A DNA stretch of 64,000 nucleotides from Tubiluchus corallicola (Eukaryota > Priapulida > Priapulimorpha > Priapulimorphida > Tubiluchidae): the NCBI GenBank assembly GCA_030141605.1, contig JAQGDQ010000211.1, forward strand, positions 317,533 through 381,532, read 5' to 3'. Both the position numbers and the translations under genes were made by a program. The notes under the pieces were generated by a model that did not search any database, was not told where the DNA came from, and saw only the letters and a list, made by a program, of their open reading frames with translations. Every line of letters begins with the position of its first letter. The stretch's first letter is position 1. Of this stretch, positions 23,591-38,500 are shown one piece after another.

Positions 23591-26500
23591 GTACTATATT
23601 ATACTATTATTTTCGATCATGGTTGGGTCACTTGGGTGCTCCCTGTTACATCACCTAGTTTTTGTACGTCTCTCTGTACACACGGTATAACACTGGGTCT
23701 TGCTTGTAGAGTCGACATTGACCTGAAATCCAAACTACCCTATTTTCTTTGCTCCAAGGTCACAAACGTATCGTGGATTATCATATTAATACAATTTAAT
23801 GATACTTTATTCAATCTTGGCTAAAGGGCACTCTATTACTAAACCAGGTCCTGCTTGATTTCCATTGAGCAATCGCTTATTTTGATGGCGCATTATGACG
23901 AACCGGGCTGCTCTTATGATACGTCGTCTTATGGTCATTTTCTTTCTTGTCTATATATTTTCTTGTGCTTTTTTAAATTAATGATTTTAATCGTCAAAAT
24001 TCATACGCCTAAAACTTCTGGAAATGACTACCACTATCTGTATACTGGTATTAATCAAAAATTAATCTATATATCTCAAAGTCACCAAAAAATGTGACAC
24101 TTTATAATTGTCCATGATTATATTTCCTCATGAAAAAATTGTCTTATACCTTATGATCAAACTTGTAAACGTCTTTTTTTACTTTATTTTATTCATGGCA
24201 ATTCACAAGTTCGCTGTTTCACCAAACAGTATAGTTATTTTATTTTCTGTTTATACTTTTTAATACTGTTTATAATTTTATACACAAACGTACTGGGCAC
24301 AAAAATGCTGATGGTCCGCGAGTTTTCGCTATAAATGGTAAGAGCAGCACGGATTGTCATAATGCGCTAAACAATCTTATCAAATAGGTGATCGCTCAGT
24401 GAAAATCGACTGGGACCTGGATTCTAACAGAGTGCCACAATAGCACAAAGTTGACGAAACGTTGATCCGATGTTAATGTGCCGTCTGTGGCATTTACGTT
24501 ATGTAACATTGCATCTTTTTGCATTACGAAAATACAAATTTCTCGTTTCAGTGCAGTCAATTGCTGAAGCGTCGCGGAAGTACTCTGGTCATAGCTGAAC
24601 ACAACAATGAAGAGCTTACTGGAATTACCTTGAATACTATAACAGCTGCGAGTAAGATCGGAGACGTTACATGCCTTGTTGCGGGGACAAAAACATCATC
24701 GGTAAATCAATACTTAACTACATACATATTATTTGTGTGCATAACATCAGTAAGTAAGTAAGTCAGTCAGTAAGTAAGTAAGGAAGTCAGTAAGTAAGTA
24801 AGTTTATTAGTTTATCACAATTTTTAAAATAGCAAAATACATGACTAAGAGATTTATAAATCTATACAACATACAGTAATATTACCAAGTGCAAAAGTAA
24901 TTATTGATTAGTGGTGAAAGAACTATAAGTTATCCAGGTCAGCCACCCTCTCAGGATTGTTACTAATATAATTAATTAGTTAATGCGCATGTACCAGGTA
25001 ATGAAAAATTATCAGATTTTGCATTTAAGACGAATGAAAATTATATGAATGTGTTAGTGAATAATCAAATAATGTTCAATAATGGGAAAGAAGAGACACA
25101 CGTGACTATCTTTAAATAATAATTTAACCTTTACGTATTTAAAATTAATGTTATGAGGACCTAGAGCCAAAGGAAGAAAAAGTAGCTAGCAAAAGTGGAT
25201 ACATCAAACGTGTTAAATAAATAACACATCAAATGCTTTAAATAAAATCTTTGATTTTTATAATTGGCAGATAGATGGCGTTGTATCATGTACCTCAAAT
25301 TTGCAAAGTCGAGTCCCTTTTGTTATTTAAACATGTTGAACATCACCTGAATACTCTGAGACATCTTATCTCAGGTATCAATGTACACCTGAGCGTTTAG
25401 TAAAAACAGAAGAATTGACCTGACCCTTCAAACAAATGTAGAGTTGGCTTCCTTGAATATCAACTATACAACATTTCAGTTCTGCTTTTTCTTATTTGCT
25501 TCTGTTTTTTGTTTTGTTTTGTTTTTGCATGATTTATATTTAGCTTATTTTTCTTTGGTTTAATTTATTATATTCTTTTTCTCGACATTTTTGGTTGATC
25601 GTCCTTCTGTTTTTTTTGTTTCGCCGGATTTTGAAGTTGATGCTTAAATTGTGCATTTTCTGTTATGTTAAAATTTTAAGTTACTTTTATTTAGTTTCAC
25701 ACAGTAGTTTAGAATTGTAAATTTTTGGTTATTTAAATTATAATGTTCTACAGTATTACGTTTCCCGTATTTTAATTGCCAATTACACACGTCAACCGAA
25801 TACAAATTTAAATTCAGAATGGTGCCAAAATTAATTTGATTTAATCCTAGCTATTTAGGGGTGGCTGACTAGATAACCTACGGGTTCTTCGCTGCCCTTT
25901 TTCTTTGCTACAAACATATTGCATGTATTCCTAATACTGTATTTTGATAATTCTTGTGTTAATAAATAAATTGAATTGAATTATACACTTAAACTGCAGA
26001 AAAAAAAGCCGTTCCTCGTGGTACTAAACATGTCTTTGTTAAAAATTGTTTGTAATAAATTTAAGCATTTGTCATTAGAGTTTGGACAAGTGATTCAAGA
26101 TTTTTTCTTTTTAACGCAACTGTCGCTTATTGTACCAAGTGCGCATTTGTAGTATTATGTGACCCATTTAATTGTCAGTCTACTACACTAAAGTACTGAA
26201 TTAGTCTATGCTGCCATCTACAGTCCTTGTTTTACTCTAATTGTACAAAGTTTGTCAGAGATTGATTTTTGTTTCTAAATATTGTTTCCTTTTGCTTTAT
26301 AGATATTCATTAATCAGAGTAATTAGATTGTTAATTTCATGCTTTAATTCTGGTTCTAACTCCCTTATTTAAGTTTAAATAGAGAAAAATTATAAAACAG
26401 CTTTCTGTAAACAAATAATCTTTATTCTGCTATCAAAGAAGCCAAGTAGACTTTGATTTTGGTTTAACTAGTAGTCTGTAGAGTATAGGTGACCTTTCCA

Positions 26501-29500
26501 TTTATGGTCTGTATGCATGAATGTGATGTACCTTCCAATCGGAACTTGAATCTCTGGTCATGTGATTACAGCTCTATTCTCTCAGGCATGCAAGTTTCAG
26601 TTGATCTAGAGACAGCAATGTTAAAGGATGCAAATTTTCTACTGTTAAAGTAATGTTGAAGAATACAAAATTTCTACAGTATCATATTGCTAACTTTTAT
26701 GACTGTTTGTTCAATTTTGTTACTGAGGTGAACATTGTCTACATTTTATAATAAAATGATTGCAAGTTTCTACAGCAACGCAACAATCGTTGCTACTTGC
26801 CACATTGTTACTGAGCGATGTACAAAGAGCATCATAGCATTGTCTCATGGAAACTGTGTGCTTATGTGCAGCATGTGCTTATGCTAATTCTAAATATTTT
26901 CTATTATCTTTGTAGGTTGTTGATCAGCTGAGCAAAGTAAATTCCGTGTCAAAAATATTAGTAGCGGAAGGGGAAGCTTTTCATGGTTTCTTGCCAGGTA
27001 AGAGGCAGGCAGTTGGTGGTGGAACTGAATTAAACACATCTGATGTTGTTAGCAAACTAAAGACTTGCAGAATAGGAGAGGGAATGATGGAACATGGAAG
27101 GGAGATAGGGCAAAAGAGCGAGTGAGAGGAGGGAAGCAAAAGAAAGAGAGAGGGGGGTTAGACAGAGAGAAGAGTGAGAGCGAAAGAGAGACAGAAAAAG
27201 AGGAGACAGTGTGAGAGAAGAGGCAGTGAGAGGTTGGAAGGAAAGAGAGAGAGAGAAAGAGAGAATGTTAGAGGGAGAAGGAGAGAATGGTAGAGAGAGA
27301 AGGAGAACAAAGGAAGATGGGGGAGAAAAAGAGAGAGAACAAATGTAAAAAATGTGGTACTCATTTGTATTCATACATGTACGAATGACAATGAGTGTCA
27401 AAAATGTGACACTCAGTGGTGCACGCGAGTGAGAATGAGTGCAGAAAATGTGCCACTCAGTGGTGCACACGAGTGAGAATGAGTGTAGAAAATGTGCCAC
27501 TCAGTGGTGCACACAAGTGAGAATGAGTGTAGAAAATGTGACACTCAGTGGTGCACACGAGTGAGAGTAAATGTAAAAAATGTGACACTCAGTTGTGCAC
27601 ACGAGTGAGAGTAAATGTAAAAACTGTGACACTCAGTTGTGCACACGAGTGAGAGTAATTGTAAAAACTGTGACACTGAGTTGTGCACATGAGTCAGAAT
27701 AAATGTAAAAACTGTGACAATCAGTTGTGCAAGTAAATGTAAAAACTGTGACACTCAGTTGTGCACATGAGTGAGAATAAATGTAAAAAATGTGACACTC
27801 AGTTGTGCACAAGAATTATTCGATTAACTCTTTAAGCTGACATTATAAAAGCAAGAAGTGTTTTAGCCGTTATGGGTAACGAAATGTGTTTCATGCGATG
27901 TATGTCAAAATAAGCCAATGTTTTGAAAATTGACCTATTTTCCTTTAATCATATGGCAGTCTAATTTTTTTTGCAGAGGCATTTACTCCACTTGTACTGG
28001 CGAACCAAAAACAGTTCAACTTCACCCACATTGCCGCGGGTGCTTCAGCTTTTGGAAAAGTAAGCATTTGATTCAATAAGTTAGCATATGCAGCTAGAGA
28101 AACGTCAAGCATTACCCAGATGGAAAAGCAGCTAGAAATGTTCTTGAATTATTTTTCTTGCTTTAATTGAAGTGTTGCCGTGTCACACTAATATATCCTT
28201 GAATTATTTTTCTTGAATTAATTGATTTTTAACTTCAAAGTGTTGCCATGTCACACTAATACATCCTTGAATTAATTAATTTTTAACTTCAAAGTGTTGC
28301 CATGTCACACTAATATATCCTTGAATTAATTAATTTTTAACTTCAAAGTGTTGCCATGTTACACTAATATGTCCTTGAATTATTTTTCTTGAATTAATTG
28401 ATTTTTAACTTCAAAGTGTTGCCATGTCACACTAATATATCCTTGAATTAATTAATTTTTAACTTCAATGTGTTGCCATGTCACACTAATATGTCCTTGA
28501 ATTATTTTTCTTGAATTAATTGATTTTTGACTTCAAAGTGTTGCCATGTCACACTAATATGTCCTTGAATTATTTTTCTTGAATTAATTGATTTTTGACT
28601 TCAAAGTGTTGCCATGTCACACTAATATGTCCTTGAATTATTTTTCTTGAATTCCTTGATTTTTAACTTCAAAGTGTTGCCATGTCACACTAATATATAC
28701 TTGAATTACTTTTCTTGAATTAATTGATTTTTGACTTCAAAGTGTTGCCATGTACCACTTAATGACCCCGAATTATTCTTTTTTTGCATCAATTGAACTT
28801 TGATTTCAGAGTGTTCTGTGACATGTGAAACATGTCTAACAATGACTATGGCGATGACAAAAATAACAGTGACTATTAGTTTTCACATTTAATACGTGGT
28901 AATTGAAAGTTGCAGTTAACTGTGATGACTGATGTAGAATAATTATTTTTATTTAGAACATTTATAATTCAATCTCATTTACTCAAATGATAAGAAAAGT
29001 GGCATCAGAAGTAGGTTGCAGAAAAATTGCCGTAAAATTATATTACTTTACAGCTATTTTGCACATATATCGTTCATATATAAAAACAATAGGAATTTGT
29101 GTTTGTTTTCATTTTAAATCTCCCGCAATACTTTTCCAAAATCACCATTACATGACATTACTTACACACAGCATAAATCAGCGGAAGAAAAGGAAATGTT
29201 AAACTGTGTTCCAAAAAACTTTCCATGCAAATCTATATTACTTAGCATTTCGTTTATGTGCTGGAAAGACTTATGTAACTAAAAATAATAATTTAAAATG
29301 TTCCTGCCAATTGGTAAAATGTTGCTGGCTCATCCTCCAGGGTGAACCACTCACTAACTAAAAAACATATTTTTAATCTTGTTGACAAGATATTGTAATT
29401 CAACATTTTACTCAGTTGGCAACATGTATGCTACGAATGCTTTGATTATTTTTTCAAACTTTACTCAATGTTATCTAAATTTGTTTCAAATGACCTACCA

Positions 29501-32500
29501 TTAAAATGGCTGCACCCAACGGTCAATGCAGAGGTTTAAATTTACAACTTTTATACAGCATTACTGCCAACTCAAGCCCTGTATGCAAAAAAGCAGCATG
29601 TAACTGGTGGGTTTTCTTGTGCTTTAAAGTCAACCTTTTACATATACATGTGTTATACTTTGACACGGGATTGTACTTTACATACCGGGCTTTAACTGGA
29701 AATTGGTTGTACTCGTTTAAATTAATTAACTAGGGATTGAACTTTGTTTTAGAGCCTTATACCACGAATAGCTGCCAAGTTAGACGTGTCGCCGTTGTCG
29801 GATATCACCGAAATACATTCTGAAGACACGTTTACGCGGACGATATACGCTGGTAAGTTTCGTACGTTTTTTCGGCAATGGCTGCATCGTGTTTCGTCTC
29901 TTTTCGATCTGTGATGCCGTAATTACTTAGTGTAGACTAGGGATGCCCTGAATCCAGATTTGTCGGGTCCGGTTCCAGTTCCCGTTCTGGATCTACAAGT
30001 TAATGTAAATGTTATTTCATTTGATAGCGTTTTGTTCATGTGGTGATACCTCTGTACATTTTCAGGGTCACTGAGTAAGTTTCAGTGAAAACACCGCAAA
30101 CATTGACGTACCGCAACTTGGTTCACGCTTGGTTTAAACTAAAAAAAATGCCAAATTATGCGTTTACTGGAAGTAGACGGCTCGTAATTAGCAGCAGACA
30201 CTTTTGCAGCAATAGTGCTATCCTTCTCACTTCTTGTTGCACAGAACTACAGTGTGAAGATTGCCAGTATTGCTTGCCCTACAGGCATGGCAGCGTTAAA
30301 ACAAAGCAATACTTTCATAAATTTTTGAAAATTTTATAGTTTAGTTTATTTTTATTCCATTTGCCATGACAAAATAAAACATAAATATGGTGAAAATACA
30401 AAATATCAAATTAAAAGAAAGAAGCGCGTAAATAATAAAGTTGATGAATGGATTATTAGGGCTGTCCAAAATGAAAACTTATAAAGGTCAGGCCCGATAT
30501 GGCAAACAGTAAGAAAAGCATAGGTGCAAGATAAAAAGGTGTTTAATGGGAAGAAAAGGAGTATAAACAGTGAAAGAATACGAAAAATGTAATATGTAGA
30601 GAAGAAAAATTATGAAAATAAAAAATTAGATTCACATGAGCTAAGAATGTAATGAATGTAAATAAATCAGCAAAACAAACACAACTGCGAATGGTGAGAG
30701 GAGTCAGATTATGCCCACCCACCTGCAAAGTTTCTTTTACTTCTTCTTGTTATGGAGTATATATTTAATAGAAGTCATCCAAATCTTTTTAAAAAATTTA
30801 ACACTATTCAGGTGATTAAATTGTTATACATTTTTTTACATTCATTAGCTTTACACATAGAAAAGTAGAAGTTATAGGTTAGCTATATACAGCTGTATGG
30901 GGTTTGAAGCCACTACTTGACTTTAGGGCTTCGTCAGACAAGATTGAATTCTGACTCGTTGTCTAGGACAATTCTCTATGATGAGATACTGCTCTGGTAA
31001 AGACATCTTTTTTCGACGACATTTAGATTTGTGTGAAATTGCTGGATTTTGGGTGGTACAACTTGCGTTCTAGACTTATAGGCTTTATTTAGTATATTTA
31101 TTTAGTTAAGGGGGTCTCATGCCGAACAGAACAAGAAACAACTAGCTGTAAGCTGCCTTATTGGCGTCCGGGGCTTATATTTTACTTGATTTTAGGCTTT
31201 TGGGGCCTTTAATGGTGGAAAAAGGTTAGTTTAGTAAGTGTTAATTCAAAAACGAATAACTTTTTAATCAATGAATTAAGTAGTTTTCATCCACTAGTTT
31301 TTGTAATTTACCCAGCGTACATTGCAAATTCCGACGAACATTTTTGCCAGATCAAGATCCCATACAAGCCTAATATAGAGAGAATAGATTAGTCAAGTCT
31401 TATATCATGATTATTAATTATGGTGCATTGAATTCATAAGTGTTTTAAGCAGTTCTTAAACCTTGATTTAGCAAAAAGTGAAAAAGCTGATCTGAGCCTG
31501 GTTTTGAACCACAGACCTTTTGGTTGATAGACGTAACTTATTTTAGCTGTACGGAAAGAGCATTCAGTTAACGTTCAACTAATCAGTTAAGTGAACAACA
31601 CTAGACATGCTTAATTTTGATTTATTTTCTGTTAAGAAATTCGAAATTTTTTGCATGCAAGATTGCTAAGAATTTTAAGTGTTTGACTCATAGAACCGCT
31701 GCAATTCACGTTCAGTTACAGTACGTGTATTGCGCTTACATTGTGACTCCGAGTTAAACTGTTAAAACATAACAGCATTGTCTTTAAAAATGCGTGCGGC
31801 GTGGCTCGAAAGTTTGTGTTTCTGTTTTCAAGTCAACTGTCATTTATTTTGTACACGTGAGGCTAACCACACGAACATGCAGGAATGGTTTTTGAACTGC
31901 AGCAAAGTGACCAATTGATAATTAATTAGCAGACTGTGCTGTTGAATGTAACAAAAAGTGTTAAAGGGCAAGAAAAGTGAATTATAAAGTGATTATAACC
32001 ATGAATTAATCTCAATTTGCATTATGCTTAGCTGTTCGAAAGACTTTTGAAACTAGAAAAAGAAAGTTATTAGTAATTTAAAATATTTACACCACCCGGC
32101 AAAACGTCATTGACTCGTCTTCCCAGTGTGCATCACTGATTCACCAACAAAAAACAAATTATTCTTCTTGACAATATAAAGTAATTTAAACTTCTGCTTA
32201 GTTAGTAAATGTGCTGCAAATGCTCTGACTATTTTTTCAAACTTTACACAATGTTATAAAATGACTTACTGTTAAAACGGTTGTGCCCAACGGTCACCAC
32301 TGGAGTTTAAATTTACAAGCTTGATGTAGCGAATGGTTGTGCCCAACGGTCACCATGGGGGTTTAAATTTACAAGCTTGATGTCGCAAATGGTTGTGCCC
32401 AACGATCACCACGGGAGTTTAAATTTACAAGCTTGATGTAGCGAATGGTTGTGCCCAACGGTCACCACGGGAGTTTAAATTTGCAAGCTTGATGTAGCAA

Positions 32501-35500
32501 ATGGTTGTGCCCTACGGTCACCACGGGAGTTTAAATTTACAAGCTTGATGTAGCGAATGGTTTCTGCCCAACGGTCACCACGGGAGTTTAAATTTACAAG
32601 CTTGATTTAGCGAATGGTTGTGCCCAACGGTCACCACGGGAGTTTAAATTTACAAGCTTAATGTAGCGAATGGTTGTGCCCAACGCTCACCACTGAAGTT
32701 TAAATTTACAAGTTTGATGTAGCGTTGCTGCTAACACAAGCTCTGTATGCAATAAGACAGCAAGTAACTGATACAAAATTTCAAGCCGATTTTTTTAGCG
32801 TCATGTAAGAAGCACAGGATTGTGTTTTACATGAATAACAGATTAATTCTTTCCAGGAAACGCTGTTACGAAAGTGAAATCGCTAGACCCTGTGAAAGTG
32901 TTTAGTGTCAGAGGCACGGCCTTTGAAGCAGCAGAAGCTTCAGACGGAAAAGCAACGACAGAAAATGGTACGTTAACCCTTTTTTTAAAGTTACTGCTAT
33001 AAACATTTTTTCACGTTCTGCAAGCCGTAATCCAACATTTAACAATGGTGTTTAAAAAATGTTGCCGTTTACGCAAACTGTGGCGATACCAGTTCCTAGG
33101 TCATTACCAACAACGTCAAATTCTTATAATACCGGTGGATTTCCACTTTTAACGAGAAAAATAGCCGGGGGTATGTTTGACAAATGCTCAGAAGCAGCCA
33201 TTTACTCCGTCCCTTTAATGTTCAAGCTTGGTATTGGTTACCTTCGTCAAACACACACCGTGGCTAGTATTGATACCGTAATAGTGCCGAATTGGTTGTT
33301 ATCAAATTGCTGATGTTTAGTTAAACTCTTCTGATTCTTAGTGTTAGTGTCAGATGGTATACTAGTGCAGTCATGCTCGGTTAGTGACTCTCGGGCAGCT
33401 GCCTTGTAGCCGGAGTTGGTGCTAAACGTATCGCTCCACTTTCCTTTGGACTACACCAGGGAGGAAGAGAGGGGGTTCCTGTTGTCTGGGCAACTCAGGA
33501 TCTCCATACACCTTGCCCAGGTGTGCACCCTGGAGACGTTCAAGGATCGCAGTGCTGAGCCACAGTCGACGCTGCAGCTCCATCAATGTGATTAATAACT
33601 GACTCTCTTGGCGCACACTCCATTGTCTTCCGAGACAGAAGGATGCCAACAATGTTATAATTTACAATACTGATGAAATGTACTTTGTCTGTTACTTTAG
33701 CTGCTGGTACTGATGTGAACAATGACTTATCAAAGTGGGAAAGTGCGGAACTAAGTAAAAGTGATCGACCAGAGTTAACATCCGCCAAGGTAGGTGACAA
33801 AGTGCAGATTAACAAGAAATCATACCTGTGCCTATCTGATAGCTGATAACATAAATGTGTGCTTGCAAGTCAAAACCGTCCGTAAGTTGGCATAGTTAAA
33901 ACTACGTTACGATGCTTCAAAGTAGAATGCACAAAATTTTGGTCTAACGTTAATTTTTTGTTTTTTATAAAAACACGTTAAATATGTCGGACTTTTATAT
34001 TCTACCATCAAATTATCAAGAAAATGTCCAGAAAATACTAAAAATTTAATTTTATGACCCCGTGCCTATTTCTCTGGCTAAAAACTAGTACAGCAAATGC
34101 AAAAAACTTCGATACTAGCTCGTGGAAGCAGTCATTTTGCTTCTGCTTTTTCTGTTGACAAGCCCAAAACTTCGCCAGGAAGAGCCATCTACTGGATTTA
34201 AACATAACTTCAACGTGCTCTTATAAAGTGCATAGCAACCATACTTTCGTACGGTTGCCAAGTTTTTTGTAGAGACTCGACAAAAACAATGGCTAATCTT
34301 AACAGTCATTTTCTCAAGATTACGTTATTCAATGTGCAGCCTGCACCTCAACTTCAACGTGGATTATCTCAGCTTAGAAATACCAAAGAGCGATGAACTT
34401 GGTATCAAAATGATCCTCATGAAATGGAGATTCGGGACATGTGAATAACTAGAAAAGCTTAATTGCCGACTTATCGATGGTTTTGCTATGCAAGCACACA
34501 AACATTGCTGAACATTGTCTTAAATATTGTTGGAAATTTTCTTAAATATTGTTGGACATTGTCTTAAATATTGTTGGACATTGTCTTAAATATTGTTGGA
34601 CATTGTCTTGAATATTGTTGGACATTGTCTTAAATGTTGTTGGACATTGTCTTAAATATTGTTGGACATTTTGTGGAATTTGATAACTTGCTGGCTATGT
34701 TGACGAGCGTGATGTGGTTAAAGCGAAACAACCTCTTTCTTTGCAGGCGGTCATTTCTGGTGGACGAGGAATGAAGAGTGGAGACAACTTTAAGTTGCTG
34801 TACGACTTGGCGGAAAAACTGAACGCCGCCGTCGGCGCCTCTAGAGCCGCTGTCGATGCTGGCATGGTGCCAAATGACATGCAAGTTGGGCAGACGGGTA
34901 AAATAGTTGCACCGGTGAGTATTCGTAATGAAACAGACAATTTCGAATTCAAATCGAGTTAAATCCAATCAGAAAGTTTTGAATCAAATTTAAAGGTTTT
35001 TTCTGCAACTTTTGAACAGCCCAGTGTTGTAAAATTTAGTCCAGGATTGCCATACATACTTCAGCTCATGTGCCTCGGTACACTAAATTCAGTCAACCTT
35101 GGATGTAAGGGACACCTCCAGTCTGGAAAAAATCGTCCCTTATATCCGATGCCTTTATAGCCGAAGTTGAGTCAGACCGAGGGTGCATCTAAACCTACAA
35201 GCTGAAGTTGAGTCAGACCGAGGGTGTATCTAAACCTGCGAGCTGAAGTTGAGTCAGACCGAGGGTGCATCTAAACCTGCGAGCTGAAGTTTAGTCAGAC
35301 CGAGGGTGCATCTAAACCTGCGAGCTGAAGTTGAGTCAGACCGAGGGTGCATCTAAACCTGCGAGCTGAAGTTGAGTCAGACCGAGGGTGCATCTAAACC
35401 TGCGAGCTGAAGTTGAGTCAGACCGAGGGTGCATCTAAACCTGCGAGCTGAAGTTGAGTCAGACCGAGGGTGCATCTAAACCTGCGAGCTGAAGTTGAGT

Positions 35501-38500
35501 CAGACCGAGGGTGCATCTAAACCTGCGAGCTGAAGTTGAGTCAGACCGAGGGTGCATCTAAACCTGCGAGCTGAAGTTGAGTCAGACCGAGGGTGCATCT
35601 AAACCTGCGAGCTGAAGTTGAGTCAGACCGAGGGTGCATCTAAACCTGCGAGCTGAAGTTGAGTCAGACCGAGGGTGCATCTAAACCTGCGAGCTGAAGT
35701 TGAGTCAGACCGAGGGTGCATCTAAACCTGCGAGCTGAAGTTGAGTCAGACAGAGGTGTTTGCGAGGGTGCATCTAAACCTGCGAGCTGAAGTTGAGTCA
35801 GACCGAGGGTGCATCTAAACCTGCGAGCTGAAGTTGAGTCAGACCGAGGGTGCATCTAAACCTGCGAGCTGAAGTTGAGTCAGACCGAGGGTGCATCTAA
35901 ACCTGCGAGCTGAAGTTGAGTCAGACCGAGGGTGCATCTAAACCTGCGAGCTGAAGTTGAGTCAGACCGAGGGTGCATCTAAACCTGCGAGCTGAAGTTG
36001 AGTCAGACCGAGGGTGCATCTAAACCTGCGAGCTGAAGTTGAGTCAGACCGAGAGTGCATCTAAACCTGCGAGCTGAAGTTGAGTCAGACCGAGGGTGCA
36101 TCTAAACCTGCGAGCTGAAGTTGAGTCAGACCGAGGGTGCATCTAAACCAGCGAGCTGAAGTTGAGTCAGACCGAGGGTGCATCTAGACCTGCGAGCTGA
36201 AGTTGAGTCAGACCGAGGGTGCATCTAAACCAGCGAGCTGAAGTTGAGTCAGACCGAGGGTGCATCTAAACCTGCGAGCTGAAGTTGAGTCAGACCGAGG
36301 GTGCATCTAAACCTGCGAGCTGAAGTTGAGTCAGACCGAGGGTGCATCTAAACCTGCGAGCTGAAGTTGAGTCAGACCGAGGGTGCATCTAAACCTGCGA
36401 GCTGAAGTTGAGTCAGACCGAGGGTGCATCTAAACCTGCGAGCTGAAGTTGAGTCAGACCGAGGGTGCATCTAAACCTGCGAGCTGAAGTTGAGTCAGAT
36501 CGAGGGTGTATCTAAACCTGCGAGGTCTATATACCTCTGGTAGCCCAATGCCCGATGAACCATTTGTCGCAATGTATTTAATGTACCGATTTAATGCAAA
36601 CACATCCAGTCGTCTTGAACTGAACACAAAAGTCCAAGGGAATACAGTCGGGCCCGCATGGGGTCTCAGCATAGGCTTTTTAGGATGTAAAAAAATATTT
36701 GATCTTAGGGTCCCTTATATGCGAGGTAATTTACCTGGGTTTCTATTACACGGGACCTGAAGATATCGTCCCTTATAACCGAAAGTCCCTTATATCCGAG
36801 TATCTTATAATTTTTTTATAAGAAGATTTTTTATAAGGAAAAATTTTACGAAAAATCTGGACTGGTTTTGGTGGTCACTTATAGGCGAATGTCCCTTATA
36901 TCCGACTACCTTATACCCGAGGTTGACTGTGGTTGAATTTTGTAGACTTAGTTAATTTGAATCTTTTAAATGCCACGGTTCTTGTCGATTTTCCCCGAAT
37001 AAGCATATTTGTCTTGCACCAGGTGATAAAGTCTTTACTTTCAGTGTACAGAAGAAGCATTAATTAACTGGCAATTAACAATATGATTAATTACATTATG
37101 ACTGTGAATGCTGGGCACAGGTGGCGCTGTTGGATTGTGTGCTATGAGGACGAAATCTCTTTTCCTGAATCTGAAAGGCCTGCTTTGTCATATTGAACTA
37201 ATAGCTCAGGTAGCAGAGCATGGAAGTTTTAGTCCTAGGGTCTTGGGTTCAAGTCTCGATTGGTTCACAATTTTTCAGCGTTTTCTTTCTTCAGCTGATT
37301 ACCCGCAAGGGTAATAGTTGTTGTGCAATAAACTGCAATGATTTATGAACATCCTGGCATTCACAGTCATTTAAGCTAATTAACGAAAAATCAATAATAT
37401 TGACTCTTATTAACGAAAAATCAATAATATTGACTCTTATTAACGAAAAATCAATAATATTGACTCTTATTAGCGAAAAATCAATAATATTGACTCTTGT
37501 TAACGAGAAATCAATAATAATATTGGCTCTTATTAACGAGAAATCAATAATATTGACTCTTATTAACGAAAAATCAATAATATCGACGTTTTCGTGCAGG
37601 AACTGTATATAGCTGTTGGTATTTCCGGTGCAATTCAGCACTTGGCTGGTATGAAAGACAGTAAAACAATCGTTGCTATAAACAAGGACCCAGAGGCTCC
37701 CATATTCCAAGTCGCTGACTTTGGCCTAGTAGCTGACTTGTTCAAAGTGAGTGAGTCGATGATTCTTTTCGTTTTCAGTTTTAATTCGTTGAATGTTCGT
37801 AATCTCATCCGAACAGTATCTCTCTCGATTCAGTTGTATGAACGTAGGGTGCTTCAGTTTTTCAGAAATGATTGTCAAAGTTGCCGTTTATACGATAGTT
37901 ATCATATATATGATAAATTAAGGCTTTGTACCAAACAAAAAAATGATTGTACGACAACTTATACACAAAACAAAAAACAAAAGTTGAAAAAAATTGTGCA
38001 CCAAAAACATTTAAAACATTACTGCTAACCAGCAGCGGCTCGTGTATAAGCACTGTGGAATTGCAGCGCCCCCTATTTTCACTAAATATTATCGATAACA
38101 TTCAAGATAATGAGCCTTTTTTCTTTATACTTTTACATCCTTGTACAGAACCAGAGAATGTGGCAGAACTGTGCGCTTCACAGTCCCAGTGATGCGGTGT
38201 TTGGCTGTTGTGCACATGCAGTCAGGCACACATGTCTGAAATAAGAAGCTGCACGCTAAGTAGAGAAAGTATTGTCACTCACGCAGTGCCAACCTTATTG
38301 TGACAGTAGTGTTTCTTTTTGACGCAGCATGTGGTTATGATCCATGTTGCATTATGCATGTTCCACACCGTGTTTTTGTCGCACACTGTGCGGTGTGTTC
38401 TACAAATAACTCACTAATCGCTAGGCAACCACGTACCATGTGAGACAACCTCTAGTCTGCACTGTGTGTGGTAGAGGTAGCCCTGTTTGTTCTGGAAATT

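Noticed and set aside
33059-33313. 84-codon open frame in ETFA intron 6
   Set aside because: No recognisable domain, lies within an intron, and length is within chance.
35159-36515. Regularly spaced repeats resembling a CRISPR array
   Set aside because: Units are contiguous 41-bp tandem repeats without unique spacers, in an animal intron inside a MITE.
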